DNA of 64,000 bases from positions 1-64,000 of the forward strand of contig NZ_FOLP01000032.1 in the NCBI RefSeq assembly GCF_900112425.1, written 5' to 3'. The notes beneath the pieces are model-generated. The model was not told the origin of the DNA, did no database searches, and saw nothing but the letters and a program-made list of their open reading frames with translations. The stretch is from Variovorax sp. OK212 (lineage in GTDB: Bacteria; Pseudomonadota; Gammaproteobacteria; Burkholderiales; Burkholderiaceae_C). The translations under genes were made by a program, and so were the position numbers. How positions within the stretch are numbered: the stretch's first letter is position 1; the number at the start of each line of letters is the position of its first letter. Shown here piece after piece: positions 1 to 8,341 of the stretch.

Positions 1-200
1 TGCATCACCTCGGCGTTGTCGGCCATCTGCGGCACCCACTTGGGCGACACGAAGCTGGTGACCTCGATCTCGTTCAGGCCCGCGTCCTGCAGGCGATGCA
101 CGAGACCGATCTTCACTTCGGCGGAGACCGGCTGCTTTTCGTTCTGCAGGCCGTCGCGCGGGCCGACGTCGACGAGTTTGACTTTGGTGGGGAGTTTCAT
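1..200 (-). CDS. mvaB: hydroxymethylglutaryl-CoA lyase, N-terminal part (runs off the window)
   Basis: Only the first ~66 codons are present; the gene continues beyond base 1. The reading frame from the ATG at 198-200 begins MKLPTKVKLVDVGPRDGLQN, with the DxGxRDGLQ metal-binding signature of the DRE-TIM HMG-CoA lyase family. The family cleaves 3-hydroxy-3-methylglutaryl-CoA to acetoacetate and acetyl-CoA, the last step of leucine breakdown. It lies downstream of a CoA-transferase/acyl-CoA dehydrogenase pair on the same strand, so it may serve either that module or the leucine operon at 7-18 kb. Related lyases act on other 3-hydroxyacyl-CoAs, and the visible part cannot separate these. Confidence 0.85.
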   Translation of the reverse strand, partial: MKLPTKVKLVDVGPRDGLQNEKQPVSAEVKIGLVHRLQDAGLNEIEVTSFVSPKWVPQMADNAEVM

Positions 201-327
201 GGGATGTCTCTGGTGTCGCGGGCGGATGAAAAACCGCCTTCGATTGTCCGCCACATGCAGTTGCCCTGCCTGGTACACAAGTCCCGGAAGGTAGCAATGC
301 GTGCCTGCGGGGTTGCAAATGGCGCCA

Positions 328-1497
328 TCAGTACGACTTCGGCAGTCCCAGCGCCTTCTCGGCGATGAAGTTCAGGATCATCTGCGGGCTCACCGGCGCA
401 ATGCGCGGAATGTAGCTCTCGCGCAGCAGCCGCTCGACGTGGTATTCCTTCGCGTAGCCCATGCCGCCCAGCGTGAGCACCGCGTTCTGGCAGGCGTCGT
501 GCGCGGCCTCGGCCGCGAGGTACTTGGCCGCGTTGGCGTCGGTGCCGCAGGGCTCGCCCGCGTCGTACAGGGTGGCGGCCTTGAGCATCATCAGGTCGGC
601 TGCTTCCAGGTTGGCCCAGGCGCGCGCCAGCGGGTGCGCCACGCCCTGGTTCTGGCCGATGGGCCGGCCGAACACCACGCGCTCCTGCGCGTATTGCGAT
701 GCGATACGCAGTGCCGCGCGGCCGATGCCGATGGCCTCCGCCGCAATCAGGATGCGCTCCGGGTTCAGCCCGTGCAGGATGTATTCGAAGCCGCGCCCCT
801 CCTCGCCGATGCGGTCTTCTTCCGGCACCTCGAGCCCGTCGATGAACAGCATGTTGGAATCGACCGCCGCGCGCCCGAGCTTGTGGATCTCTCGCACCTC
901 GACCTTGCTGCGGTCCAGCGGCGTGTAGAACAGCGTGAGGCCCTGCGTGGGCTTCTTCACCTGGTCCAGCGGCGTGGTGCGCGTGAGGATCAGCATGCGG
1001 TCGGCCACCTGCGCGGTCGAGATCCAGATCTTGCGGCCGTGCAGCAGGTAGCTGCTATTCGGTTGGCGCACCGCCTGCGTCTTCAGGCGCGTGGTGTCGA
1101 GCCCCGCGTCGGGCTCGGTCACGGCGAAGCAGGCCTTCTCGGTGCCCGCGATCAGCGGCGGCAGGAAGCGCTGGCGCTGTTCCTCGCTGCCGAACACCAC
1201 CACCGGGTTGAGCCCGAAGATGTTCATGTGCACCGACGACGCGCCCGACATGCCCGCGCCCGACGCGCTGATGGCACGCATCATCAGCGCCGCCTCGGTG
1301 ATGCCGAGCCCCGCGCCGCCCTGCGCTTCGGGCATGGCGATGCCGAGCCAGCCGCTCTCGGCCACGGCGCGGTGGAACGCGTGCGGGAACACGGCGCGGT
1401 CGTCGTGGTCGCGCCAGTAGTCGGCGGGGAAGTCTTCGCACAGCCGTTCGATGGCCGCGACCAGCGAGCGCTGGTCTTCGTTCAGAGAGAAATTCAT
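328..1497 (-). CDS. acyl-CoA dehydrogenase family protein
   Basis: A 389-residue FAD-dependent dehydrogenase that introduces an alpha,beta double bond into an acyl-CoA. The N-terminal helical domain, the middle beta-domain (CFAVTEPDAG near 123-132, WIS near 158) and the C-terminal helical domain (ERVVFGRPIGQNQG, LTLGGMGY) are all present. The usual catalytic Glu of the C-terminal YEGT motif is absent (the segment reads RIAPVSPQ). A Glu at about 247 in LNPERIL sits where isovaleryl-CoA dehydrogenases carry their base. Its ATG overlaps the stop of the upstream CoA-transferase by 4 bases, so the two are translationally coupled and probably act in sequence on one acid. The substrate is unknown. 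Confidence 0.9.
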   Translation of the reverse strand: MNFSLNEDQRSLVAAIERLCEDFPADYWRDHDDRAVFPHAFHRAVAESGWLGIAMPEAQGGAGLGITEAALMMRAISASGAGMSGASSVHMNIFGLNPVVVFGSEEQRQRFLPPLIAGTEKACFAVTEPDAGLDTTRLKTQAVRQPNSSYLLHGRKIWISTAQVADRMLILTRTTPLDQVKKPTQGLTLFYTPLDRSKVEVREIHKLGRAAVDSNMLFIDGLEVPEEDRIGEEGRGFEYILHGLNPERILIAAEAIGIGRAALRIASQYAQERVVFGRPIGQNQGVAHPLARAWANLEAADLMMLKAATLYDAGEPCGTDANAAKYLAAEAAHDACQNAVLTLGGMGYAKEYHVERLLRESYIPRIAPVSPQMILNFIAEKALGLPKSY

Positions 1498-2717
1498 TCG
1501 CTGTCTTTCGTAGGGTCGGGTTGCAGCGTGACGCCGCGCGCAAGCAGCTGTTCGATGGCCTCGTCGCCGTAGCCGGCTTCGCGCAACAGCTCCACGCTCT
1601 GCTCACCGATGCGCGGCGTGGGCCGGCGGATGGCAGTGGGCGTGGCGCTGTAGCGCCCGACCGGCGCGAGGGTGCGGATGCGGCCCTCGCTCGGGTGGTC
1701 GAACTCGGGATAGAAGTCGACCGCGCGCAGGTGCGGGTCGCCGAGCAGGCTGTCGGTGCTGTGCAGGCGCGCGACGGGAATGTCGGCCGCATCGAGCGCG
1801 GCGAACCATGCGTCGCTGGTGCGCGTGGCCATCACTTCGGCGACGAAGGCGTACACCGCGCCGATGTTCGCGGCGCGCGCGGTGTGCGAGCCGAACATCG
1901 GCGAGTCGCGCAGCTCGGGCCGGCCGATCACGTCGAAGAAGGCCTGCCAGTGCTTGTCGTTGTAGATCAGCACGCTGAGGTGGCCGTCCGCCGTGGCGTA
2001 GGGCTTGCGGTGCGGCGCGAGCAGGCGCGCGTAGCCGGTGGTGCCCAGCGGCGGCTCGAAGCTGTGGCCGCCGAGATGGTCGCCCATGACGAACTGCGCG
2101 AGCGCCTCGAACATCGGCACCTCCACCGCCTGGCCCTTGCCGGTGCGCTGCGCGTGCAGCACCGCGGCAAGCAGCGCGATGGCCGCTTGCAGGCCCACGG
2201 CGCGGTCGGCCAGCGTGACGGGCGCATAGCGCGGATCGCCGCCGCTTTGCTGCGCGAACAGCGAGGCCACGCCCGCCGCGCCCTGGATGAGGTCGTCGTA
2301 CGCGGGCTTGCCGGCGTAGGGCCCTTGCTCGCCGTAGCCGAACGCGCCGAGGTAGACGATCTTCGGGTTCGCCGCGGCCACCGCGTCGTAGCCGAGCCCG
2401 AGCCGCGCCATCGCCTGCGGGCGCGTGTTGTAGATCAGCGCGTCGCAGCTGGCCGCGAGCTTCAGGCAGGCCTCGCGGCCTTCGGGCTGCTTGAGGTCGA
2501 GCACGATCGAGCGCTTGTTGCGGTTGAGGTGCATCGCCATCGCGCCCATGCCCGCGTGGCGCATCGGGCCGACCGCGCGCAGGTTATCGCCGGCGGGCGG
2601 CTCGACCTTGATGACGTCCGCGCCGAGGTCGCCGAGTGTCTGCGTGGCATAGGGGCCCATCACCACGGCCGTGAGGTCGAGGATGCGGATGCCTTCGAGA
2701 GGTCCGGTGGTGTTCAT
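1494..2717 (-). CDS. CaiB/BaiF family (class III) CoA-transferase
   Basis: A 407-residue class III CoA-transferase that moves CoA between a donor thioester and a carboxylic acid. The N-terminus shows LEGIRILDLTAVVMGPYATQ and DLGADVIKVEPP, typical of the family. The segment LADRAVG carries the likely nucleophilic Asp. The start at 2717 is chosen because AAGGAG lies 7 bases upstream and the homologous N-terminus begins there; an in-frame ATG at 2828 falls inside a repeat. The 3' end overlaps the acyl-CoA dehydrogenase by ATGA. With that enzyme and the Bug receptor it probably forms an uptake, activation and dehydrogenation route for an organic acid. Confidence 0.9.
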   Translation of the reverse strand: MNTTGPLEGIRILDLTAVVMGPYATQTLGDLGADVIKVEPPAGDNLRAVGPMRHAGMGAMAMHLNRNKRSIVLDLKQPEGREACLKLAASCDALIYNTRPQAMARLGLGYDAVAAANPKIVYLGAFGYGEQGPYAGKPAYDDLIQGAAGVASLFAQQSGGDPRYAPVTLADRAVGLQAAIALLAAVLHAQRTGKGQAVEVPMFEALAQFVMGDHLGGHSFEPPLGTTGYARLLAPHRKPYATADGHLSVLIYNDKHWQAFFDVIGRPELRDSPMFGSHTARAANIGAVYAFVAEVMATRTSDAWFAALDAADIPVARLHSTDSLLGDPHLRAVDFYPEFDHPSEGRIRTLAPVGRYSATPTAIRRPTPRIGEQSVELLREAGYGDEAIEQLLARGVTLQPDPTKDSE

Positions 2718-2725
2718 GTCCTTGC

Positions 2726-2825
2726 TCCTTCCCTCTTGGGGGGAAGGCTGGGATGGGAGCGGGCAGAGCGCCCGATGGATGCGCCGCGCGCCCCCACCCC
2801 AACCCTCCCCCGGGAGGGGAGGGAG
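2726..2825. repeat. GC-rich intergenic palindromic repeat, copy A
   Basis: About 100 bases with two end hairpins (a CTTCCC...GGGGAAGG half and a CCTCCCCCGGGAGGGG half) and an internal inverted pair (GGGATGGGAGC with GCGCCCCCACCCC). The same layout recurs at 2873-2972 and 16638-16750. Its left edge overlaps the ribosome-binding site of the CoA-transferase gene. Confidence 0.8.
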
Positions 2826-2872
2826 CAAGACATCCAGGGCGTCGGCACACGGAGGTCCTGCATCTGCATTGC

Positions 2873-2972
2873 GCCTTCCCCCTCCGGGGGAAGGCCGGGA
2901 TGGGGGCAGGCAGAGCGCCTGATGGTGGCGCCGCGGGCCCCCAACGCTGCCCTCCCCCGGAAGGGCAGGGAG
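2873..2972. repeat. GC-rich intergenic palindromic repeat, copy B
   Basis: The second copy, about 50 bases from copy A in the same spacer and the same orientation. It shows CTTCCCCCTCCGGGGGAAGG at the left, the GGGATGGGGGCAGGCAGAGCG segment shared with copy A, and CCCTCCCCCGGAAGGGCAGGG at the right. It lies directly after the Bug receptor gene, so it may end or protect that transcript. Confidence 0.8.
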
Positions 2973-2985
2973 AAATACGGCGTGG

Positions 2986-4002
2986 TCATTCGGGTTGAAT
3001 GCCGGCGGCCTGGATCAGCTTCTTCCACTTCGCCAGTTCCGATACCGTGAACGCGCCGAGTTCTTCCGGCGTACTGCCGAACGCATCGAAGCCCAGCTTG
3101 CTCACGCGCTCGCGGAACACCGCGCCATTGGCCATCTCCGACAGCGCCTTGTTGAGCTTGCGCACGATGTCCTTCGGCGTGCCGGCCGGCGCGAACACGC
3201 CGTTCCACGAGGTGATGTCGAAGCCCTTGAGCTCGGGCGTGTCGGCCAGCGGCGGCAGCTCCGGAAAGAGCTTGGTGCGCTCCTGCGTGGTCACCGCGAT
3301 CGCGCGCATCTTGCCGGCCTTCACCGTGGCCAGGCCCGCGGCAAGGTCGACCACCATCATCGACACCTGCCCGCCAATCAGGTCGGCAATGGCCGGTGGC
3401 GTGCTCTTGTACGGCACATGCAGCATGGGCACGCCGCTCATGCGCGACAGCGTCGCGCCGCTCACGATGCCGGTGCTGTTGCCGCTCGCGTAGGTCAGCT
3501 TGCCCGGGTGCGCGCGGCCCCAGGCCAGCAGCTCGGCCACGTTCTTCACCGGCAGCTCGTTGTTCACCACCAGCATGAACGGCAGGTTGCCCATGCGGCT
3601 GACCGGCGCGAAGTCTTTCACCGGGTCGTAGGGCAGCGACTTCATCAGGCTCGGGTTGGCCGAGTGCGTGGTGTTGGTCGTCATGAACAGCGTGTAGCCG
3701 TCGGGCGGCGCCTTGGCCACCAGCTCGGCCGCGATCACGCCGTTGGCGCCCGCGCGGTTGTCCACGATGACCGAGGCCTTGAGCGCCTCGCCGAGCATCT
3801 GCCCGGTGATGCGCGCCACCGCGTCGGTGCCGCTGCCGGCCGCGAACGGCACGACGAGCTTGATCGGCAGCTTCGGGTAGGCGTCCTGCGCGAAGGCCCA
3901 CGGCACGGCGCCCGCGAGGCCCGTGGCCGCGCCGATGGAAATGAAACGGCGGCGGTTCGCCACCACGACGGGGTGGCCCGTCGCGTTCCTGGTCGTCTTC
4001 AT
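2986..4002 (-). CDS. Bug/TctC-type periplasmic solute-binding protein
   Basis: A ~338-residue extracytoplasmic receptor of the Bug family, usually the binding component of tripartite tricarboxylate transporters. The N-terminus has a twin-arginine-like export signal (RRRFISIG, then a hydrophobic stretch ending PWAFAQ). The mature part begins YPKLPIKLVVPFAAGSGTD, the family signature, with DNRAGANG further on. A TTG start 33 bases upstream is possible, but the ATG fits the signal peptide better. No TctA or TctB membrane gene is adjacent, as is usual for Bug genes in Burkholderiales. The likely ligand is the acid processed by the neighbouring CoA-transferase. Confidence 0.9.
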   Translation of the reverse strand: MKTTRNATGHPVVVANRRRFISIGAATGLAGAVPWAFAQDAYPKLPIKLVVPFAAGSGTDAVARITGQMLGEALKASVIVDNRAGANGVIAAELVAKAPPDGYTLFMTTNTTHSANPSLMKSLPYDPVKDFAPVSRMGNLPFMLVVNNELPVKNVAELLAWGRAHPGKLTYASGNSTGIVSGATLSRMSGVPMLHVPYKSTPPAIADLIGGQVSMMVVDLAAGLATVKAGKMRAIAVTTQERTKLFPELPPLADTPELKGFDITSWNGVFAPAGTPKDIVRKLNKALSEMANGAVFRERVSKLGFDAFGSTPEELGAFTVSELAKWKKLIQAAGIQPE

Positions 4003-4072
4003 GCTTGCTTGTCTCCGGGGTTGTTGTCGGTGCAAAGCCGCGCCTGCGGACCGGGGTCCGCGGCGCTTCGGG

Positions 4073-4468
4073 TCAGGGCCGGATCACGCGTTCCGGCAGT
4101 TCCTCGTACGGCGGGCTGTAGATCACCAGCACGCGCACCGGCTCGTCGCTCACCACCGTGAAGGTGTGCATGGCGTCGGCCGGAAAAAAGCAGCTGTCGC
4201 CGGGGTGCAGCTCCTGGCGCTGGCCGTCCACCTCGGCGATCGCGCGGCCTTCGAGCATGTAGCAGACCTGCTCGATGCCCGGGTGCGCATGCGGCAGCGC
4301 GCCCTTGCCCTTCTGGATGTGGCCGACCAGCACCTCGAGCTGCTTCGCGCCCACCGTCTCGGGGCCGATCAGCCGCTTGTTCAGCGTGCCGGTGTGGTTG
4401 GCGGGGTGGTAGCCGGTGATCTCGTCCTCGCGGACGAAGTAGCGGGGCGCGGCGGCGGTCGTGGTCAT
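4073..4468 (-). CDS. cupin-domain protein
   Basis: A 131-residue single-domain cupin. Motif 1 appears as GALPHAHPGIEQVCYMLEG (metal-ligand His pair and Glu) and motif 2 as PGDSCFFPADAMHTF. Such small cupins are metal-binding isomerases, dioxygenases or sensors, and the sequence alone does not decide which. Its ATG overlaps the stop of the upstream iclR gene by 4 bases, so it is made with the regulator and probably belongs to the same degradation pathway. Confidence 0.85.
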   Translation of the reverse strand: MTTTAAAPRYFVREDEITGYHPANHTGTLNKRLIGPETVGAKQLEVLVGHIQKGKGALPHAHPGIEQVCYMLEGRAIAEVDGQRQELHPGDSCFFPADAMHTFTVVSDEPVRVLVIYSPPYEELPERVIRP

Positions 4469-5214
4469 CGGGGGCTTTCGGTCTTGGGTTCGATGGCGAG
4501 GCAGGCCGAACGCAGCATCGCGGCGACCTCCTCGATGCGGGGTTCCATGCGGTAGCGCGGGCCGGCCACCGAGATGGCGTAGGCCTCGCCGCCGATGCGC
4601 AGCGGCCAGGCCAGGCCGATCAGGTCGGGAATGCTTTCGCCGAGGTTGCCGTACCAGCCGCGCGCGGCGCCGCGCTGCAGCTCGGCCTCGATGGCCTCGG
4701 CGGTGGTGAGCGTGGCCTCGGTCAGCGGCGCGAGCGTCATGCCGTCGAGCAGCTTGCGGCGCGCCTCGGACGCCAGCGTGGACAGCAGCGCGCGGCCCAG
4801 CGAGTTGGCATACGCCGGGCGCGTTTCGCCCGACTCGGCGGAATAGCGGATGGCCTGCGGCGCGCTCAGCACCTCCAGGTACACCACCTGGCCCGCGTCG
4901 CGGAACTTGCCGAAGACCACCGTCTCGCGCGCCGCGTCGCGCAGCTCCTCGAGCGTGGCCTTCACCCGGTCGAGCACCGGGTCGTGGGCGGCGATGACCT
5001 GCGCCATCGCGAGCAGCCGGCCCGTCGGGTAGTAGCCCTGGCGGCGGCCGGTCTCGTACATGTAGCCCTGCTCCTCGAGCGTGCGGATCAGGCCCAGGCA
5101 GCTCGACACCGGCATGTCGAGCAGGCGCGCCATTTCGGACAGCGCCAGCGGTTGCTTCTCGCGAGCGAAGAGCTCGACGATCTCGATCACGCGAAACGCA
5201 GTTTTCACAGTCAT
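4465..5214 (-). CDS. IclR-family transcriptional regulator
   Basis: A ~249-residue IclR regulator: an N-terminal winged helix (about residues 5-65, with LALSEMARLLDMPVSSCLGL) and a C-terminal effector-binding domain. The start at 5214 places the HTH at the usual distance from the N-terminus; an upstream in-frame ATG at 5307 would add a poor extension. The start codon lies inside a 38-base nested dyad (5202-5239), so the protein very probably represses its own operon. It is co-transcribed with the cupin and probably the Bug, CoA-transferase and dehydrogenase genes. The effector is likely a pathway acid. Confidence 0.93.
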   Translation of the reverse strand: MTVKTAFRVIEIVELFAREKQPLALSEMARLLDMPVSSCLGLIRTLEEQGYMYETGRRQGYYPTGRLLAMAQVIAAHDPVLDRVKATLEELRDAARETVVFGKFRDAGQVVYLEVLSAPQAIRYSAESGETRPAYANSLGRALLSTLASEARRKLLDGMTLAPLTEATLTTAEAIEAELQRGAARGWYGNLGESIPDLIGLAWPLRIGGEAYAISVAGPRYRMEPRIEEVAAMLRSACLAIEPKTESPR

Positions 5215-5239
5215 GAAAAGATTTTCATACTTGTGAAAA
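5202..5239. promoter_or_regulatory. nested dyad, candidate IclR operator
   Basis: Two inverted repeats share one centre at 5220.5. The inner pair is ATGAAAA / TTTTCAT (5213-5228, 2-base gap). The outer pair is TTTTCACA (5202-5209) with TGTGAAAA (5232-5239). The AT-rich dyad stands out in a GC-rich background and covers the iclR start codon. An autoregulatory operator is an inference. Confidence 0.7.
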
Positions 5240-5313
5240 ACTATTGCCTCGGGGTTTCCCCTTCCCTGCCCCTCGGCGCTTCGCTTGGTGCCGCGCGCTG
5301 GCGGCACCCTTCG

Positions 5314-6234
5314 TCAGTAGCCGCGCGTCGGGTCGACCACGCCGGCCACCGGCAGGCCCTGCTCCATCGCGCGGATCTTCCCGGCGATCTGGCTGATCGA
5401 CTCCTCGCGCAGCGTGCGCGCCGACGCGTGCGGCGTCACGGTGATCCTGGGGTGGCGCCAGAACGCGTGGTCGGCCGGCAGCGGCTCGACCTGGAACACG
5501 TCGAGCGTCGCGCCCGCGAGTTGGCCCGCGTCGAGCATCGGGATCAGGTCGTCTTCCACCAGGTGGCCGCCGCGCGCGATGCTGATCAGGTAGCCCTCGG
5601 GCTTGAGCTTGCCGAGCGTGTCGCGGTTGAGAATGCCGCGCGTCGCGTCGGTCAGCGGCAGCAGGTTCACGAGCACGCGCGTGGACGACAGGAACTCGTC
5701 GAACTGCGCTTCGCCGCTGAACACCTGCACGCCGTCGATGGCCTTCGGCGAGCGGCTCCAGCCCAGCACCGGAAACTCGAACTGCGCCACGGCCCTGGCC
5801 ACGCGCTCGCCGAGCACGCCCAGGCCCATGATGCCGACCGGAAAGTCGCGCCGCAGCTTCGGCTTGCGGTAGCTCCACTTGCGCTGCTTCGCGTCGGCTT
5901 CGTAGACGTCGAACTCGCGGAAGTGGCGAATCAGCGTGTGGCACACGTACTCGGCCATCTGCACCGACATGCCCGCGTCGTCGAGGCGCACGATGCGCGT
6001 GTGCGCCGGCACCTTCAGCTTGAGCAACGCATCCACGCCCGCGCCGATGTTGAAGATGCCGCGCAGCGCGGGCTGCTCGTCGAGAAACTCCTGCGGCGGC
6101 GCCCACACCACGGCATGGTCGGCCTGCGGCGCGCCGGGCTTCCAGGCTTCGATGACGGCGTCGGGGAGTTCGGCCTGAAGGCCTTGGATCCAGGGGTCTG
6201 GGCGGTTGTCGGTGAGGTAGACGGTGATTCGCAT
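5314..6234 (-). CDS. ghrA: glyoxylate/hydroxypyruvate reductase A-like D-2-hydroxyacid dehydrogenase
   Basis: A 306-residue NAD(P)H-dependent D-2-hydroxyacid dehydrogenase that reduces glyoxylate or hydroxypyruvate-type 2-oxoacids. The Rossmann motif is GIMGLGVLGERVA. The catalytic Arg lies in ISIARGGHLVEDDL, the Glu in FQVEPLPADHAFW, and the His in TPHASA. Length and the C-terminal PHASA motif match the GhrA group. It ends 99 bases upstream of iclR on the same strand, with the IclR dyad in between. It could be a separate housekeeping gene or the pathway's reductase. Confidence 0.87.
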   Translation of the reverse strand: MRITVYLTDNRPDPWIQGLQAELPDAVIEAWKPGAPQADHAVVWAPPQEFLDEQPALRGIFNIGAGVDALLKLKVPAHTRIVRLDDAGMSVQMAEYVCHTLIRHFREFDVYEADAKQRKWSYRKPKLRRDFPVGIMGLGVLGERVARAVAQFEFPVLGWSRSPKAIDGVQVFSGEAQFDEFLSSTRVLVNLLPLTDATRGILNRDTLGKLKPEGYLISIARGGHLVEDDLIPMLDAGQLAGATLDVFQVEPLPADHAFWRHPRITVTPHASARTLREESISQIAGKIRAMEQGLPVAGVVDPTRGY

Positions 6235-6351
6235 GGGGACGAATCTTAGGCGGCGACGCCGCGGTGCACCGGGTCCCGCGCGAGTCGCCCTCGGCTTGTG
6301 CGGCCCGGGGCCATCTCCTATGCTCGAACGCTTACCTCAGGAGACCTGTCC

Positions 6352-6666
6352 ATGATCAAAGTCAGCGTGATGTACCCCCACACCCCCGGCGCGCGTTTCG
6401 ACCACGCGTACTACCGCGACAGGCACATGCCGATGCTGAAGGCGCGCATGGGCGACGCCTGCCTCTCGTACACCATCGACAGGGGCCTGGCCGGCGGCGC
6501 CCCGGGCTCCGACCCCACCTATGTCGGCATGTGCCACGTGTTCAGCGAATCGGTCGAGGCCTTCCAGAAGGCGTTCGGGCCGCACATGAAGGAGATCATG
6601 GGCGACGTGAAGAACTACACCGACATCGCGCCGGTGATGCAGATCAGCGAAGTGGTGGTGGGCTGA
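6352..6666 (+). CDS. EthD-family protein
   Basis: A 104-residue alpha+beta-barrel protein of the EthD family, with the signature HAYYRDRHMPMLKARMGD and a C-terminal DIAPVMQISEVVV strand. EthD proteins are small dimers first found with ether-degrading P450 systems; most have no known reaction. The start at 6352 follows CAGGAGA. It stands alone between two minus-strand genes, 117 bases downstream of the divergent ghrA start. Function unassigned. Confidence 0.85.
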   Translation: MIKVSVMYPHTPGARFDHAYYRDRHMPMLKARMGDACLSYTIDRGLAGGAPGSDPTYVGMCHVFSESVEAFQKAFGPHMKEIMGDVKNYTDIAPVMQISEVVVG

Positions 6667-6681
6667 CGCCTCGTCAGTGCA

Positions 6682-7302
6682 TCAGCGCGCCAGCGCCACC
6701 CACCGCTGAACCGAGGGCCGCTGCCACTGCCGCGTCGCATATGCAGCCAGCCGCTGCGGCACGGCATCCCCGTTCAGCACCAGCCGGTTCAACATCAGCG
6801 CCAGGTCGACATCGGCAATCGACCATTCACCGAACAGGTTCTGCGCATCCACCGGCAGCATCGCCTCGACCGCATCGAACAGCGACCGGGCCGACACCTG
6901 CGCCGCCGCGGACAGCGGCACGCTCGACGGGCCGAAGAACACGACCTCGGTGGAGCGCTCCTGCCGGATCGGCATCAGGTCGCTGCGCAGCCAGGCTTGC
7001 AGTTGCCGCGCGCGGGCCTTGGCGCGTGGCTCCGCCGGATAGAGCGGCGCGCCCGGAAACACCTCGTCGATGTACTCGGTGATGGCGGACGACTCCGACA
7101 GCGCGAAGTCGCCATGCACCAGCGTCGGCACGCGCTGCGTCAGGGAGAGCTGCGAGAAACCGGCGCCCCGGTGTTCGAGTGCCGCCAGGTCGACGGGCAG
7201 CATGTCGAAGGCCAGCTGCTTTTCATGCAAGGCCACGAACACCGACATGGCGTAAGGGCTCGCGAACTGGGCGTCGACGTAAAGGCGGATCGGGTCCTGC
7301 AT
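6682..7302 (-). CDS. glutathione S-transferase (YfcF-like)
   Basis: A ~206-residue GST: an N-terminal thioredoxin-fold domain (LYVDAQFASPYAMSVFVALHEK, cis-Pro region RVPTLVHGD, glutathione-contact LSESSAITEYI) followed by an all-alpha domain. The ESSAI segment and overall length fit the YfcF/zeta-like group. The start at 7302 follows a GGAG box. It may conjugate glutathione or act as a peroxidase. It lies 43 bases downstream of the DUF4349 gene on the same strand and could share its transcript. Confidence 0.85.
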   Translation of the reverse strand: MQDPIRLYVDAQFASPYAMSVFVALHEKQLAFDMLPVDLAALEHRGAGFSQLSLTQRVPTLVHGDFALSESSAITEYIDEVFPGAPLYPAEPRAKARARQLQAWLRSDLMPIRQERSTEVVFFGPSSVPLSAAAQVSARSLFDAVEAMLPVDAQNLFGEWSIADVDLALMLNRLVLNGDAVPQRLAAYATRQWQRPSVQRWVALAR

Positions 7303-7345
7303 CAAGAATGGCTCCTCTGTGGGGAAAAGGACCCGGTCGCGGCCC

Positions 7346-8341
7346 TCACGCGATCTTAGAACCACCCTGGCGGCGGCGGCGCCACAGCACCCGCACCAGC
7401 CACCCCATCGGCAGCACCACCAGCAGCAGCCACGGCAACACCGCCGCCACGAAAGTAATGAGCGAGCCCACGCTCTGCGCCAGCACCGAGCCCGCGTTGC
7501 GCAGCGCATGCCCCATCGGGCTGTAGCCGCCGCCGCTGCTCACCAGGGCGCGCTTGGGCGTGAACTGGATCTGGATGTGCTGCTTGCCGGTCTGCTGCGC
7601 CAGCACCTTGCGCTGCGTGGCGCTGGCGTCGAGCTCGGCCTGGGTGTCCGACAGCGTGCGCTGGATGGCCAGCAGGTCGGCCATGGTGCGCTTGGTGACG
7701 GTGTCGCGCAGCATGACGCGCAGGCTGTCGCGGAACTCGGTGCGATTCCTGATGCGGGCCTCGACGTCGATCACCTCGGCGGTCTTGTCCTCGCTGGTGG
7801 TGGTGTGCGAGACCACGTTCGCCACGCCGGCCAGGCCGCCGAGCAGCTTGTCGACATCGGCCGGTTCCACGCGCACTTCGAGCATGGCGTTGCCCGGCTG
7901 CTGCGGCGTCTCGCGCAGCAGCGACGACGACAGCAGCTCGCACTTCAGCGTGCCGCACAGGTCGCGCACCTTGCCCCAGGCATCGGCCAGTTGCTCGGAC
8001 GGCACCTCGACGTTCAGGTCCTGCCGCACCGCCAGGAAGCGCTGCAGCGGCGTGTCCTGCCCGCCCTGGGCCTGGTCCGCGGACGCCTGCTCGGCCGACC
8101 GCATGCGCTGCTCCTTGCGGGCCATGCCGCCGGCATAGCTGGCCGCGGCCTGCATGGGCGCCGGTGCCGAAGACGGCGCCGGCTCGGCGAGCGTGGCGGT
8201 CTCGTCCTGGGTGCGGTTGCAGCCGGCGAGCGACAGGGCGGCCGCCAGGGCCAGCAGGACGATGCCCGAGCGGTGGCGGGCAGACAGGAAACGGGGCGCG
8301 GACGCGGGGCGAGGCGTGCAAGACAGCATGCGATAGGTCAT
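7346..8341 (-). CDS. DUF4349 domain lipoprotein
   Basis: A 331-residue predicted lipoprotein. The signal peptide ends in a lipobox (SLAG-C, Cys41). The central part is rich in charged coiled-coil segments (about 180-250, DVEARIRNRTEFRDSLR and LLAIQRTLSDTQAELD), and a C-terminal hydrophobic segment (about 290-320) is followed by a positive tail. DUF4349 proteins are envelope proteins of unknown function with a putative adhesion or packing role. It is the last gene after mccA but has a 69-base gap containing an inverted GGGCGCCC element, so it may be separate from the leucine operon. Confidence 0.85.
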   Translation of the reverse strand: MTYRMLSCTPRPASAPRFLSARHRSGIVLLALAAALSLAGCNRTQDETATLAEPAPSSAPAPMQAAASYAGGMARKEQRMRSAEQASADQAQGGQDTPLQRFLAVRQDLNVEVPSEQLADAWGKVRDLCGTLKCELLSSSLLRETPQQPGNAMLEVRVEPADVDKLLGGLAGVANVVSHTTTSEDKTAEVIDVEARIRNRTEFRDSLRVMLRDTVTKRTMADLLAIQRTLSDTQAELDASATQRKVLAQQTGKQHIQIQFTPKRALVSSGGGYSPMGHALRNAGSVLAQSVGSLITFVAAVLPWLLLVVLPMGWLVRVLWRRRRQGGSKIA

